Below, in pieces: positions 34,828 through 46,196 of a stretch of 64,000 nucleotides of DNA. The position numbers and the translations under genes were made by a program. Positions within the stretch are counted from its first letter, which is position 1; the number at the start of each line of letters is the position of its first letter. This DNA comes from Porpolomopsis calyptriformis (Eukaryota; Basidiomycota; Agaricomycetes; Agaricales; Hygrophoraceae). The DNA lies in contig OX621172.1 of assembly GCA_951640195.1 (NCBI GenBank), positions 1,798,001-1,862,000 of the forward strand, given 5' to 3'. The notes under the pieces are model-generated. The model saw only the letters and a program-made list of their open reading frames with translations, was not told the DNA's origin and searched no databases.

Positions 34828-36900
34828 ATGATGACTCCACCAAACCTAGTTATGCCCGCTCGCAGTCACTCGACTGCCCTGAAGTTCAATCCCGAACAAC
34901 CTCATGAACTTCGAAGGTACTTCCAAGACCTCAGAGGTCTCTTCGCTAACTGTAGCATCACCGACGACGATGCTAAGAAGACTTATGCCTGCAAATACGT
35001 CGACATCAATACCTCTGAACTCTGGGAATACCAAACGGAGTTCTAAGCTGGACACACGTTCGACGAATTCGTCACTGCCATTTACAAGCTCTACCCAGGA
35101 TCGGAAGACGATCGAAAGTGGTCCATCGCTGACATAGACAAAATAGTTGGAGAACAGCTTCGACTAGGGATCATGAACACGAATGAACTCGGAGTGTATT
35201 TCCGATCGTTCCTTGCGATCACCAAATTCTTGCGATCAAAAAACAGAATCTCCGAAGCGGAACAAAGTCGCGCCTTCATCCGAGGATTCCAACCTGAACT
35301 CTAGTCTAGAATCATCTGACGACTGGAAATCAAGTTCCCCGATCACTTCCCCGATGATCCTTATAGGGTAAACGATATCAACGAGGCAGCTCATTTCATT
35401 CTCTATGGAACGTCTCTGAACACCTTTCTACTGTGCGAAACTACGACTTCAACGATGACTACTACCCCCGCCATGAAACAAGAAGACCTTAGTGTCTTCA
35501 TGGAGAAGCTAATGACTACGTTGGTCAAAACTCTGGACAATAGAGGTCCTCCAAAACGAAACCCGCCCCCTCGATCACCACAATCTTTGGAACAACGACC
35601 TAACACTCCCAACCCATTCAAACCGAAAACTTGCATCTTCTGTGGAAGTCCCGATCACTTCATTGGAAGCTGCCCAACCTGTCACGAATATATTCAAAAT
35701 GGTCAATGCAAGAAGAACTTCGAAGGAAGGATCATACTCCCGAACGACAGGTTTGTCCCCCAGCAAATGCCGGGAAAAACCCTGAAAGAACAAATGGACG
35801 AATGGTATAAGCAAAACCTGACTCTGACTGCTGGAATAATGTATGGAATTTCAGCAGGTATCAATCGCAATCCAGCGACCGAAATGTACCAACTATCTGC
35901 CGACGAACGGATCGCTGCTCTCGAAAAAGAGATTTTCGCGTTAAGGAGCAAGAAGATGTTCGATGGAGTAGAGATCGTACAGCCCCAACGACAAGAACCT
36001 GAGAAAGAGAAAGCGAGTGACAAACCATCGAACGCTCCAATCACAACCACCCCGACTCAACCCGCTACAATGGAACATCCGTTTGCGAAAGCGAAAGAGT
36101 CTAACTATGTACCGCCCCACGTCTGAAACTTTGGCTCTCCAATGGTGAAGAGAGACAAAGACCCCTCCTACCACACTCAAGCGCTGATCCAAGACTCCAA
36201 GATTGCCTCCAACATCTATACTCATTCAATGAAAACCCCTTGCATCACACTTTCCCCCAAAGAATTACTATCCCTCTCACCTGAAGTCCAATCGAAGGTT
36301 CAAGAGGCAGTAACCCCTAAACGGACTCAGCCTCCTAATCAACCGATCACGGTCAAAACTGTTGAAGTAGAAGCAATTCCGAATGATGCTCTTCCCTATT
36401 GCGATGACGACGATTGTTCCATCACCATTCCCAACCCCTATGAATTGTATCTGAACACTCTCTCATCTGATGAAACTCCTCACACCATTACCATCACAAA
36501 GGAATCGCATGCTCTCCGATCGATCGTCATGTTAATTGATTATAAAGAAACCATCAAATGTATCATTGATCCCGGATCTCAGATTATTGCTATGTCCAAA
36601 GCCGTTTGCCACAACCTAGGACTAATCTATGACCCGACCATTCAACTCAATATGCAATCAGCCAATGGCGAAATAGACCAATCATTAGGTCTCGCAAGGA
36701 ATGTCCCCTATCAGATCAGTGACATAACCCTCTACCTTCAGATCCACATCATTCGTGCTCCCACCTACGATATCCTGCTCGGAAGACCGTTCGATGTGTT
36801 AGCTCAAAGCCTTGTCAAGAACTTTGCCAATGAAAACTAGACAATCACTATTTGCGATCTGAATAGCGGAAGGACTGTCACAATTCTGATGGTTCCATGA
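34828..36900 (+). pseudogene. GyD gag and protease
   Basis: The frame starts MMTPPNLVMPARSHSTALKF. Gag has FNPEQPHELRRYFQDLRGLF, and stops follow at about 35044, 35302 and 35318. A zinc knuckle CIFCGSPDHFIGSC lies near 35628, then a basic-acidic linker. After a TGA near 36124 the same frame continues to the protease (MLIDYKETIKCIIDPGSQI, then YDILLGRPFDVLAQS), with catalytic Asp in the IIDPGS form. The protease Asp-Pro-Gly-Ser differs from the Asp-Ser/Thr-Gly of the other elements here. The product would be particle protein and protease. It is inactive. Confidence 0.85.
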
Positions 36901-39900
36901 GGACTGCCGAAGCATCATTCGGATTTTCACTCATTGAGGATTTGATTCCTGATCAAGGAGAGATCGCGATAATTCTAGATTACGACTACGCTACATCTAT
37001 GCTATCTATCAATTCCTGTGTGCCTCTATGCGCAACAAATAAAGTTTCAACAGTTTCCCATGCCTATTTATCCACTTGTGACCTTCCCGACCTAATCTCT
37101 AAATCTAGATCAACTAGTGATTGACCTTCCGATTCTAACCATCTCGATCGATCAATGGAAATTGCAACCTTCCTTGCGTCGAAAAAGAAATATAAACCCA
37201 TCTCAAAGAAAGTTCACTCTGTAGTAGCTGAACTCCCCGACAAATTCCAAATAATCTGCAAAATCCTTGGCGATCCACTCGCAGACATGCCAACACTTGA
37301 CCCGAACCCCCCAACATTTACTCCAACCAAACGATATACGATTGAACGAATGGAGCTTTTCAATAAAGCTCACCCCGGAGATTTCCTTTGGCCTCAGGAA
37401 AGGGCTCTCCTTCACGATTTTATGAGAAAGCAAGATCTCACCTTCGCCTGGAACGACTCCAAATGAGGATGCTTCAGATCCGACTTTTTCCCTCCCGTCG
37501 ACCTGCCGGTTGTACCACATATGCCTTGGGTGCAGAAGAATATTCCAATTCCCCCAGGGATCTACCATGAAGTATGCAAAGTTATCCAGCAAAAAATCGA
37601 CGCTGGTGTCTACGAACCCTCGAACTCCTCCTACCAATCGCAATGGTTCACCATTCTAAAGAAAGGAGGGAAAGAACTTAGAATCATTCACAGTCTCGAA
37701 CCACTTAATCAAGTAACGATTCAACATTTGGGAGTGACACCAATCCCCGAACACTTGGCTGAACAGTTCGGCAGATGATCCTGTGGCGCTATGTTCAATC
37801 TTTACATCGGATATGATGAACGAGTGATCGCGCCTTCGTCCTGCGATCTAACCACATTCCAAACACCCTATGGGGCTCATCAACTAGTTACCCTACCTAT
37901 GGGATGGACAAACTCTGTGCCCGTTTTTCACAACAATGTCACCTATATTCTCCAACCAGAGATTCCGGAGTTTACAATCCCTTATATCGACGATATCCCT
38001 GTAAAGGGTCCCACAACTCGATTCCTGTTACCCGACGGATCCTATGAAACAATTCCTGAAAATGACGGAATTCAATGATTCGTATGGGAACACTTCGGGA
38101 ATCTCAATCGGATAGTCCAGCGAATGAAATATTGCAGTGGAACAATGTCAGGCTATAAATTGTTCTTGTGTGCAGAAGAAACCACCGTTCTTGGACACTG
38201 ATGTACTCACTTAGGACGACTACTGGATGAATTGCGTGTCTCAGCAATCCGAAATTGGGGTCCTTGTAAAGACCTCTCCGAAGTTCAAGCCTTTCTTGGC
38301 ACTATCGGCGTCGTTTGGATATTCATTCGCAACTTCGCGCATCGAGCGAACCACCTAGTCAAGCTCACTAGGAAAGATATGCCCTTTGAATTTGGTCCTG
38401 ATCAACTTGCCGCTCAAGAGGACCTAAAACAAGCTCTTCTGGAATCACCCGCTCTATGAGTACTCAATTATACTTCTGACACTCCCATCATACTTGCCGT
38501 CGACACCTCATATATTGCAGTTGGCTTTCATCTCTGCCAATGCGATCCCAATGACCTGAAGAAGCGGTACTATAATCGATTCAGTTCGATCACATTGAAC
38601 GATTGAGAAAGAAGGTTCTCTCAGCCGAAACTCGAAATCTACAGTCTCTATTGAGCCTTGTGATCACTCCAACTCTATCTCATTGGCATTCGGAACCTCA
38701 TAATAGAAGTCAACACTCGGTATATCAAAGGAATACTAGCGAACCCAGACATCGCGCCGCAAGCTAGTATTAACAGATGGATCGTAGCGATCCTCATGTT
38801 CCATTTTACTTTGGTACACGTTGCTGGTTCGAACCATGGTCCCGACGTCCCCGACAGCCCAATGACCAAGATGATGAAGAGCCGATTGATAAAGACTTCG
38901 ATGATTGGATCGATCGCGTCCACGGACTAATGCACCATATCAATGATTCACCCACACCCCGAATGAAAACCCTCCAAATGCCCACCTCAGTTTACTTGCA
39001 GAGTAAACATTTCAGTGAGGAGGAGGAGGACCCTATCCACCAATGTACTGATTGTTACAACATCATTCTGCGATCGGAAGCAGCTCAGCAAGATGATCGA
39101 CGACTTATCCTCATTCAAAAATGGCTCTCAGATCTCGAACGACCAAGCAACATGTCCAACAATGACTACGCAAGCTTTATACGATACTGCGAAGAGTTCT
39201 TTATCAACAACGACCGACTATGGCGAAAGGATAGACAAGGCGCTCACAAATTAGTCATTAATCCGGATCGCCAATTAGCGATCATAACGGAACTTCACGA
39301 TCGAACAGGTTACAAGGCTATTTTTGCTACCCGATCGATTGTTTCCGAACGCTTCTGGTGGCCTCATATGGCCCCCGACATTGTCTGGTTCGTTCGGACA
39401 TGTCATACCTGTCAGGTCCGCCAAACCACGCAAGCCCTCATTCCTCTGACCGTCTCCACGCCAGCTCCCCTATTCGCCAAAATCTACATCGACACGATGC
39501 ACATGCCCCGATCCGGTCCTTTTCAATATATCGTTCAAGGACGATGCTCCCTTACCCACTATCCTGAATTTCGAATGCTTTGTTCGGAAACAGCGAAATC
39601 GATTGGCGAATGGATCTTCGAGGATATAATCTGTTGTTGGGGCTCTCTTCGAGAAATCGTCATGGACAACAGAACAGCTTTCTTAGGAGCTGTAGATCAC
39701 CTCGCTAAGCGCTATCGAATCAACCATATTCGCATCAGCAGATACAACTCTTGCGCAAATGGAATAGTTGAATGATCTCACTTTGATGTACAACAATCGC
39801 TATTCAAAGCCATCGATGGCAATCAGAAGCAATGGTCAATCGGAGCCTACTCCATATTCTGGGCAGAGCATGTCACTACCCGAAAGCGACTGGGATGCTC

Positions 39901-40451
39901 ACCCTACTTTGCCATTACAGGATCTCAGCCATTGCTTCCTCTAGATATTTCTGAAGCAACATATCTCCTGCCCGCTCCAGATTTGGTTCTGTCAATGACT
40001 GATCTAATATCGCAACGCACAATTGCTCTACAAAAATGAGATGCTGACTTAGAGCAACTCCAATCGAAGGTTCTCACTGCTCACCTACAATCCGCCGTTC
40101 GATTCGAGAAGAGACACAAGAAGACCATTCGCGACTATGACTTCAAGACTGGCGATCTCATACTCATTCGGAACACGAAAATCGAGAAGTCTCTCAATTG
40201 GAAGATGCACCCTCGATACCTAGGACCCCTGATTGTAATATCTCAAAACCTAGGGAAAGCTTATATCATCGCAGAGCTTGACAGATCCATCTTACATCAC
40301 CTGATCACTGCATTTAGAGTCATCCCATACTTTGCTTGAAGATCGATCGCAATTCCCGAATGATTCCTCGATATATCGACTTCACAACTTAGAGAGATAA
40401 AACGTTCGCTAGCTAGTGAACCACTCAATAGCATTGCGATTGAGGACTTGT
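36897..40451 (+). pseudogene. GyD pol: RT, RNase H, integrase
   Basis: RT starts in another frame with PHMPWVQKNIPIPPGIYHEV (about 37515), then KGGKELRIIHSLEPLNQVTI, YIGYDER, TPYGAHQLVTLPMGWTNS and the active site YIDDIPVKGPT. RNase H (ILAVDTSYIAVGFHLCQCD) follows. A frameshift near 38836 leads to the integrase: RFWWPHMAPDIVWFVRTCHT with CQV forms the zinc finger end, the first core Asp is in IYIDTMHMPRSG, and the catalytic Glu lies in ANGIVE (39765) followed by a TGA. The C-terminus (TGDLILIRNTKIEKSLNWKM, GPLIVISQNLGKAYIIAEL, AFRVIPYFA) ends near 40451. The lineage is recognisable from basidiomycete genomes. It has many TGA stops. Confidence 0.88.
39006..39024 (+). promoter_or_regulatory. 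possible central polypurine tract of GyD
   Basis: A 19-bp sequence inside pol, just before the integrase, is identical to 42408-42426, the polypurine tract beside the 3' LTR (AACATTTCAGTGAGGAGGA). The match extends with one mismatch to AGT-x-AAC. The position parallels the central polypurine tracts of Ty1 and lentiviruses. A second plus-strand start is inferred. Confidence 0.5.
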
Positions 40452-40577
40452 AACCTGCCGTAACGCATCGCTACACACTTTTTTTCATTCCAAAGTCTTT
40501 CTTTCATTTTTTTAGAAACAGAAATACAATTTTTAAAAGAAAAAGACTAAAGGCTACAAAAATTATACAAGACAAGT

Positions 40578-42277
40578 CTACAAATTCTCTAAAACCATTT
40601 CCTCCTCTTTTTCTTCTAAACCCCTTAAAATCTCTTCAAGAACAACGATTCGCGCCTTTACGCGCGATTTCTCCTCTGCGATCGCTGCCAAAACCTCCCA
40701 CGATTTGTCTTCATCGGCCGCCGTCGCCTTCACCTTCCCTTTCCGACCCATGATCGGTCGCGTCGTTTCCTTCGAACTCTCGCCCACCATCTCCTCTTCG
40801 AAAGGTGGGGTCTCGTCGATGTAGACTACTGGACCTATAGAAAGAAGCAATTAGAATAAAGAAAACAATAGAAAAAGAAGAAAGAAAAAAAAAAAAACTT
40901 ATGAGAGATGGCCCTCACCGACTTTTGAACCCCCTTCTTCGACTCTTCCACCATCGCCAACTTGGTTGCACCCTTCGATTCCGCCTTGGGCCGCGGTTTA
41001 TACTTCTTCCCCAGCTGATTCTCCCCCTTCCAATAACACCTGCGCTTATCCATTATGCACTTGGCGCACAACAGATCGGCAGGGCCGATCTCACACTCCG
41101 CACCAACCTTCTTGCAAAAATCACACTGCGAAATAAAGAAGTCCATTAGTGAAACAAAAATAAAATAAGAGAAAGAAAACTTACCTTGCCCTCAACCGGG
41201 TGCAAGGTCTCCTCCATCGCCTTTCGCTTGCGGTACTCCCACATTGTGATCGCAGGGAGCGACCATCCCTTCACCGCCATCCTCTCCCGATAGGCTGCCT
41301 TTGACCGCTCGACCAGTTCTTCAGCAGTTAGCGATTGCGCTGCTGCCGCCGATTCGTCTTCGCTGTCCAGGGGCTGGTGCCCATCCTCCGTCATCTCCGT
41401 TGTCGCCCCCATAGTGTCTGGCATGTCAGCCGACACTTCCGCCACCTTCATTCTGCCTTCACCCTCTGCCTTTTCCGTCTCTCGATGGAATTCCTCCTCA
41501 TCGATTTGGCCATCCAGAAGCGACTGGAGGAGCCTCTCATAGGCTTCCTCCATCTGCTTCCAGTCCTCCGCGTCTCGTACCTCCCATTCTCATTCTTCTC
41601 GCTCCTCTCGCTCCTGCTTCTCTTGCACCTCCCATTCTGCCCTCTCGACCTGCTCGCGCTCATCTCATTCTTCTTGCTCCTCTCGCTCCCGCTTCTCTTG
41701 CACCTCCCATTCTGCCCTCTCGACCCACTCGCGCTCATCTCATTCTTCTTGCTCCTCTCACTCCCACTTCTCTCGCACCTCCCGTTCCTCTCACTCCTCA
41801 CGCTCGACCCTCTCTCGTTCCTCCCGCGCAGATGTCTCCGCCCTCTCCTTTGCCTCGTGTTCCTCTTCCACCCTTCGTTCCCGCTCGACCCTCTCCGCCT
41901 CTGCTTTCTCCTCAGCCTCGCGATGTACCACCTCTGCCAACCTTGGCATCAGCAGCTCCCCCACCCATTCCAACCACTCTCGCTCTTCGAAAGCGTTGAA
42001 GGTCTCATGGGCCTCTTTTTGCCACGCGACGACCTCATCATCCATCGATGTTTGCTTCAGGGCCTTCACAACCCAATTATACGCAATCTAAAAAGATGGA
42101 TTAGCGAAGAAAAATGATTAAAAACACAAGACTTACCAGTAACTTGCAGAATTGCTGCCCCCAGACTTTATAGTCTTCAGGCTCAGCAACTCCATCTGGG
42201 AGCAACCTCATCTGGTTGCAAATCTTCTGCTTCACAATGGTAATAACATTCTTCGACATTTTTGAATGGCTTGACAT
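40578..42277 (-). pseudogene. antisense spliced gene of GyD with Zn2Cys6-like motif
   Basis: It lies on the minus strand between the end of pol and the 3' LTR. Exons are 42277-42137 (MSSHSKMSKNVITIVKQ), 42087-41185, 41125-40919 and about 40834-40578, with introns of 49, 59 and about 84 nt, all GT-AG. Exon 2 (301 codons) keeps one frame: a helical head (WVVKALKQTSMDDEVVAWQK), a Glu/Arg coiled coil with three 25-residue repeats, and an acidic part. Exon 3 starts CDFCKKVGAECEIGPADLLC and completes C-x2-C-x6-C-x8-C-x2-C-x6-C, the spacing of fungal Zn(II)2Cys6 DNA-binding domains. Exon 4 is an acidic helix. Several in-frame TGAs and a phase mismatch at the last junction show decay. A TATA box lies upstream. 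A regulator role is inferred. Confidence 0.65.
41571..41810 (-). repeat. 75-bp tandem repeats in the antisense gene
   Basis: Three copies of a 75-bp unit encode 25 residues of Glu/Arg coiled coil on the minus strand. The identical step TCTTGCACCTCCCATTCTG recurs at 41621 and 41696. The period is a multiple of three, so the frame is kept. Confidence 0.75.
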
Positions 42278-42349
42278 GGATTCTTGACGTCGTGGTGCAC
42301 GATTTGGTAGATGGTCATGTCTAAAGAAGAATGTGACACACTGGTCACA

Positions 42350-42360
42350 CTTATAAAATG
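42350..42360 (-). promoter_or_regulatory. TATA box for the GyD antisense gene
   Basis: On the minus strand CATTTTATAA lies 73 bp before the first ATG (42277) and outside the LTR. It supports independent antisense transcription. Confidence 0.45.
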
Positions 42361-42428
42361 CGCCTCGGCAACTACCGGCAAATCACGTGATTTGACTAAG
42401 GACAGTCAACATTTCAGTGAGGAGGAAA

Positions 42429-43046
42429 TGATATGACCCCTCTGTCCCCTGAGCACCATATATTCAACTATACAAATACTAGACGCCTACCAAGTCCATC
42501 GAACATGAACTTGAACCCTCCGAATGCTCTCGATAGCTCCAAAATGTCCCAAACGACTTCGAGAATCATTGAATGCTCCGAACACGATTGAAGCTTTCCA
42601 AACGTGAATGAAAGTTTGTATATCAAAGGGAAGACACTATTCAAAGGCATCAGTTCTCTTCTATTTCTCCCTGTTCATTCGATTCCTTCATTCCCATTCA
42701 CTACTTTCCCCTTAGATCATTAGAGAGGCTCCCCTTTTATCATATACATTCAAAAGGATCCTTGTACTAGAAGATATATATACTGTATGTTGTAGCTAGT
42801 GATCAAACAAGTTAGATATTTGCTTCTCTCTCGCTCTCAAAGTCTAGATCCTCTCTAGATCCTCTAAAGACTTCTTCATTCGATCTTCCGATTCTTCTGA
42901 TTCTTCCGATCCCCCAATCGATCACGTTTGCGAATGATCGAAGACTCTCTTTCCACGATTATCGATCATAGACTGTGTCAAGACTCTTTATAGTTTCCTC
43001 GCACCTTGTTCTGTGTTCGGTTCTCATACACGAAGCAGACGTATCA
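42429..43046 (+). repeat. GyD 3' LTR
   Basis: 618 bp. It differs from the 5' LTR by substitutions and small insertions, including extra copies of GATTCTTC- and CCGAAC-type short motifs. Confidence 0.92.
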
Positions 43047-43050
43047 GTGC

Positions 43051-43118
43051 GAATTGCAAAGGAAATTGCCTCCGATAATGGGATGGTTGCTGCAGGCACC
43101 TGGGAGTCTGTGTGTTCA
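43051..43118 (+). pseudogene. hAT transposase exon 1, part b
   Basis: This 68-bp island of hAT coding sequence (RIAKEIASDNGMVAAGTWESVCS) lies between the GyD and LnE insertions. It joins in frame to both neighbours once one copy of each target duplication is removed, which proves that both LTR elements entered the same gene. Confidence 0.75.
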
Positions 43119-43329
43119 TGTAACAGATATGGCTGTTACAGAGCCTACAGAGGTAGGTGATCAGTGTTGATAGGTGTTTGGCACCTCAGAGTGGTATAGA
43201 GGCTGTATTTACCACTATTTACAGTATGTTTTAACCCTTTGCCACCACTTGTACCAGAGATACCGCACCCAATAGATATTGGTCGTATTCAGTCTGGTCT
43301 TGAGCAAGGCAAGAACCAAAACCCTTACA
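43119..43329 (+). repeat. LnE 5' LTR
   Basis: TGTAACAGATATGGCTG...CTTACA, with start and end like the GyB LTRs. It differs from its partner at only a few bases. Confidence 0.88.
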
Positions 43330-44420
43330 ATTTTTTGAATATCCAACATAGACTGTTGGGTTGCTAAAAACGAGTGCAAACAACATTGTAAAATGTCATC
43401 ATTGATTTTTGCACAGCCACCACTGGCTAATCAACCAACACTGACACCACTACCCCTGCGCCAAACCACCGACATGCAGCAAGATAGCCAACACGTCGAG
43501 GGTGGTCACAAACCACTATTAGGTGTCACCCTGCAGACCAGCAGGGCCAAAAGCGGCGCCGACGAGGCACAACGAATGCCACGTCATCGAACACACCCAT
43601 CACCGCCGCGCTCGCTCCCCTGACCCCCACAGACATCCAGTGGGGTCTAGCAAGACCACAGAAGCCTGGAAGGAGGGAAGCCAAGGCCAGCGGGAGGTAA
43701 GATGGACGCCACGTCATCAACGTCGGCCATCCCCCCATCTACCTCCAATGCCCGACCGACTCCATCCAACGGCCACCGACCGGCCCCAGCAACATCCCCA
43801 CATCGCCCACCATCCTCGCAACACCAACGCACGACGGAACGAAGGTCAATGAGGCCAGCGACGAGCACATGAAGTGCCACGTCACTGCCCAATGGTGGCC
43901 CCGACCTCGAGCGCCTACATCCGCACACTGCGATCCAAGCCCAACGGCTCTTGCACCCAACCCGGAGGAAGCCCCCAGAGCCCATCAACAAGACGGCAAA
44001 CTCGCAGGGTGCCCCTGGAGGCGCCGGAAATGCCAGCGATGATGCCAGCTGCCCCCCCAGCTACATCCCACGTCCGCGGTCCCCAGGTCGAGCCTAATGG
44101 CTCCCGCCACCACCACTGCAATGCCCAATGATGTCGACGATGCAAGTCCAAGCCCAATGGCTCCAGAGGACACGACGATGACGGAGAGCATCGGACAACG
44201 CTGAAGGTGCATTTCACGCACCCCCCACTCTTGCACGACCGCGCCTCGCACGCAGATCCCCCCAATGACCTTCCCAGAGATCGGGAAGGTCCCAATACGT
44301 CATCTGAATGATGACAGGTCACGCAGGATCCAGACACGGATCCTGCACCATCTACGGCCCCGACGTCTCATACGTCGGGACAGACACCTACCTCCCAGGA
44401 GGTAGAGGACTCACAGGCAA
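43330..44420 (+). other. LnE 5' interior, GC-rich, possible gag-like head
   Basis: After the primer-binding region a frame starts MSSLIFAQPPLANQPTLTPL and stops at 43623. The next 700 bp are GC-rich, with overlapping open frames on both strands and no convincing codon pattern. A Pro/Thr/Ser-rich plus-strand frame (TPTSQEVEDSQAIRSPTPDF) emerges near 44330. Low confidence for any product. Confidence 0.35.
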
Positions 44421-45781
44421 TTAGGTCACCCACACCCGACTTTGTACCAGGGAGGTACAGTGCATTCCGCCCATTGGGGCAGAGGCATGAGAAGCCATCA
44501 TATAGATGGCGCAGTCGGCCCCTTGGCCTAGCAACAGGCTCAGGAGTGAGTGAAACTGAGATGCAAGTTGTGCCTCAGCCATGAACTGAGCCTCAGGGCT
44601 CCAGTATTGAAAGGGTGCAGCCCATGCCCCTTAATGCAAAGAAGGAGCACATAAAGGTGCCCTTGTCGAATCATCAGCTGAGGCCTGCAAAGGCTAGAAA
44701 TGCTGAAGAGGATGTCAAGCATCCTCAATACCTGTCAGACACGACAGGCACAACCTCAAGCGAGAGTTATCATGCTCGCGCAAATCAATCTACCTGCAGC
44801 TATGTGGGAGGAAGTAATGGACATGAGCACAAGGCTCATGATGAATACTATCAGCGAAGGACTGAAGGGTCCTAGTCCGATGGAATATGTGGTCACAGAT
44901 CCAGTGACTGAGAGACAACATCATCTCTAAGAAGGGGAAGGTGCAATAAAGATGCCCATCCTCATAAGAGATCTCTGTCTTGGGCAGAGGAGGAATTGAT
45001 TGTCAAAGCAGTGCTTCGAGCCCAGAAAATGGGCAAGATGGATGGATCAATTGAATCCATTCTGAAAATATATCACAGACTCTCCTGATGGATGAGGAGA
45101 CATGACTTGTACAAGTTGTACAAGGCAGGAGTCGACATTAAGTTGCTTCTCCCATCAGCTGCAGGTGACAGCGATGAGGAAACAGAGGTGGTACAGACCA
45201 GTACTGCTAATGTATACATCGAGCCTGTTATTAGGGCTTGTGCTATGACCGCAACTGAAGCGTTGCAGTATGCATTGAGACTGCCAACTGCACCAGAGCA
45301 GGCAGTAAGTTGCTACTCACAAGAGATAGTGAGGGTATGTGCCATGTCGGCATTATATAGCGATAACGAGGAAAACTCATTCACTGATGCTGAGTCAGTT
45401 AAAAGAGACGAGTATGTCTCTACACAACCACTGTGGGGTACCATAGGTACCTTTTTCATTGCGAAAATATCCTCAGACAATGAGGAGGATGGTGTCATCG
45501 ACAATAACTTGTCGGATGAACAAATCACTGAGTATGGTGATGATGCACAGAGTGCCGAGGAATATAACTCCGCATGTGCTAGTGATGCAGATGAGACACA
45601 GTCTGTGTATAGTGATGAAGCAGACGAATACATGTCTGCTGGCTATGAAGATGAAGCAAACGAATATGGGTCTGCTGAAGCCAATGATGAGGCAGATGAG
45701 AATACATCTGCTGTCAATGATAATGAGGCTTATGCCTCTGACCAGCCTTCAGATGAGGAAGGTGGGTATGAAAGCATGTAG
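44421..45781 (+). pseudogene. LnE-encoded protein (gag-like, acidic tail)
   Basis: The most convincing part runs in one frame from about 44970: SLSWAEEELIVKAVLRAQKM and SIESILKIYHRLS, then a TGA, then WMRRHDLYKLYKAGVDIKLL and an open stretch to 45781. The first segment is helical and may be a DNA- or protein-binding fold. The C-terminal 150 residues are very acidic and repetitive (DEADEYMSAGYEDEANEYGS). Upstream (44600-44930) the frame changes by indels. It carries none of the enzymes needed for transposition. Its role could be packaging of the element RNA, which is inference. Confidence 0.5.
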
Positions 45782-45980
45782 AATCACATGTGCTGCCTTT
45801 GAAACCTCTTCTAAGAGGGGAAGGAGTGATATAATGCGGAACAGTATTTTATTTTCGGAATCATACTTGAATCCGACTCAAGTTGCAGAATCAAAACTTG
45901 ATTCTGGTGTATTTTTCGAAGCCTACATTCTAGGCTGTCATTGTCGATTGTACCCTACAGGTCAATCTGGTGAGGGAGGA

Positions 45981-46191
45981 TGTAACAGATATGGCTGTTA
46001 CAGAGCCTACAGAGGTAGGTGATCAGTATTGATAGGTGTTTGGCACCTCAGAGTGGTATAGAGGCTGTATTTACCACTATTTACAGTATGTTTTAACCCT
46101 TTGCCACCGCTTGTACCAGAGATACCGCACCCAATAGATATTGGTCATATTCAGTCTGGTCTTGAGCAAGGCAAGAACCAAAACCCTTACA
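45981..46191 (+). repeat. LnE 3' LTR
   Basis: A nearly identical 211-bp copy, preceded by GTGAGGGAGGA. Confidence 0.88.
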
Positions 46192-46196
46192 GTTCG

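Larger units (their letters stand above)
33971..43046 (+). mobile_element. GyD: Ty3/gypsy element with an antisense accessory gene
   Basis: LTRs at 33971-34559 and 42429-43046 start TGATAC/TGATAT and end GTATCA. The target duplication is GTGC (33967-33970, 43047-43050). Inside are gag, protease, RT, RNase H and integrase on the plus strand and, between pol and the 3' LTR, a spliced gene on the minus strand (40578-42277). The polypurine tract AGTGAGGAGGAAA precedes the 3' LTR, and a copy of it lies in pol (39006). The pol sequence is divergent from the chromoviruses above and shows no chromodomain. Most stops are TGA at expected Arg codons. Confidence 0.92.
43119..46191 (+). mobile_element. 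LnE: 3-kb non-autonomous LTR element related to GyB
   Basis: Two 211-bp LTRs (43119-43329 and 45981-46191) flank 2.65 kb with no RT, integrase or protease. The flanks are GTTCA (43114-43118) and GTTCG (46192-46196), a one-mismatch target duplication. The LTR tips, the primer-binding region (TTTTTTG-ATATCCA) and the polypurine tract (GGGAGGA directly before TGTAACAG) match GyB, so GyB-type enzymes could mobilise it. It sits in the hAT transposase gene. Confidence 0.85.

Noticed and set aside
36897..37124. Separate small ORF between GyD protease and RT
   Set aside because: It is the start of the RT frame after an indel, not an independent gene.
41335..42117. 260-codon plus-strand frame, rich in Leu and Pro
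   Set aside because: It is the complement of the Glu/Arg coiled coil of the spliced antisense gene, a shadow of biased composition.
43523..44337. Overlapping frames up to 140 codons on both strands of LnE
   Set aside because: GC-rich sequence keeps all frames open; no frame shows domain features or continuity with the clear LnE frame.
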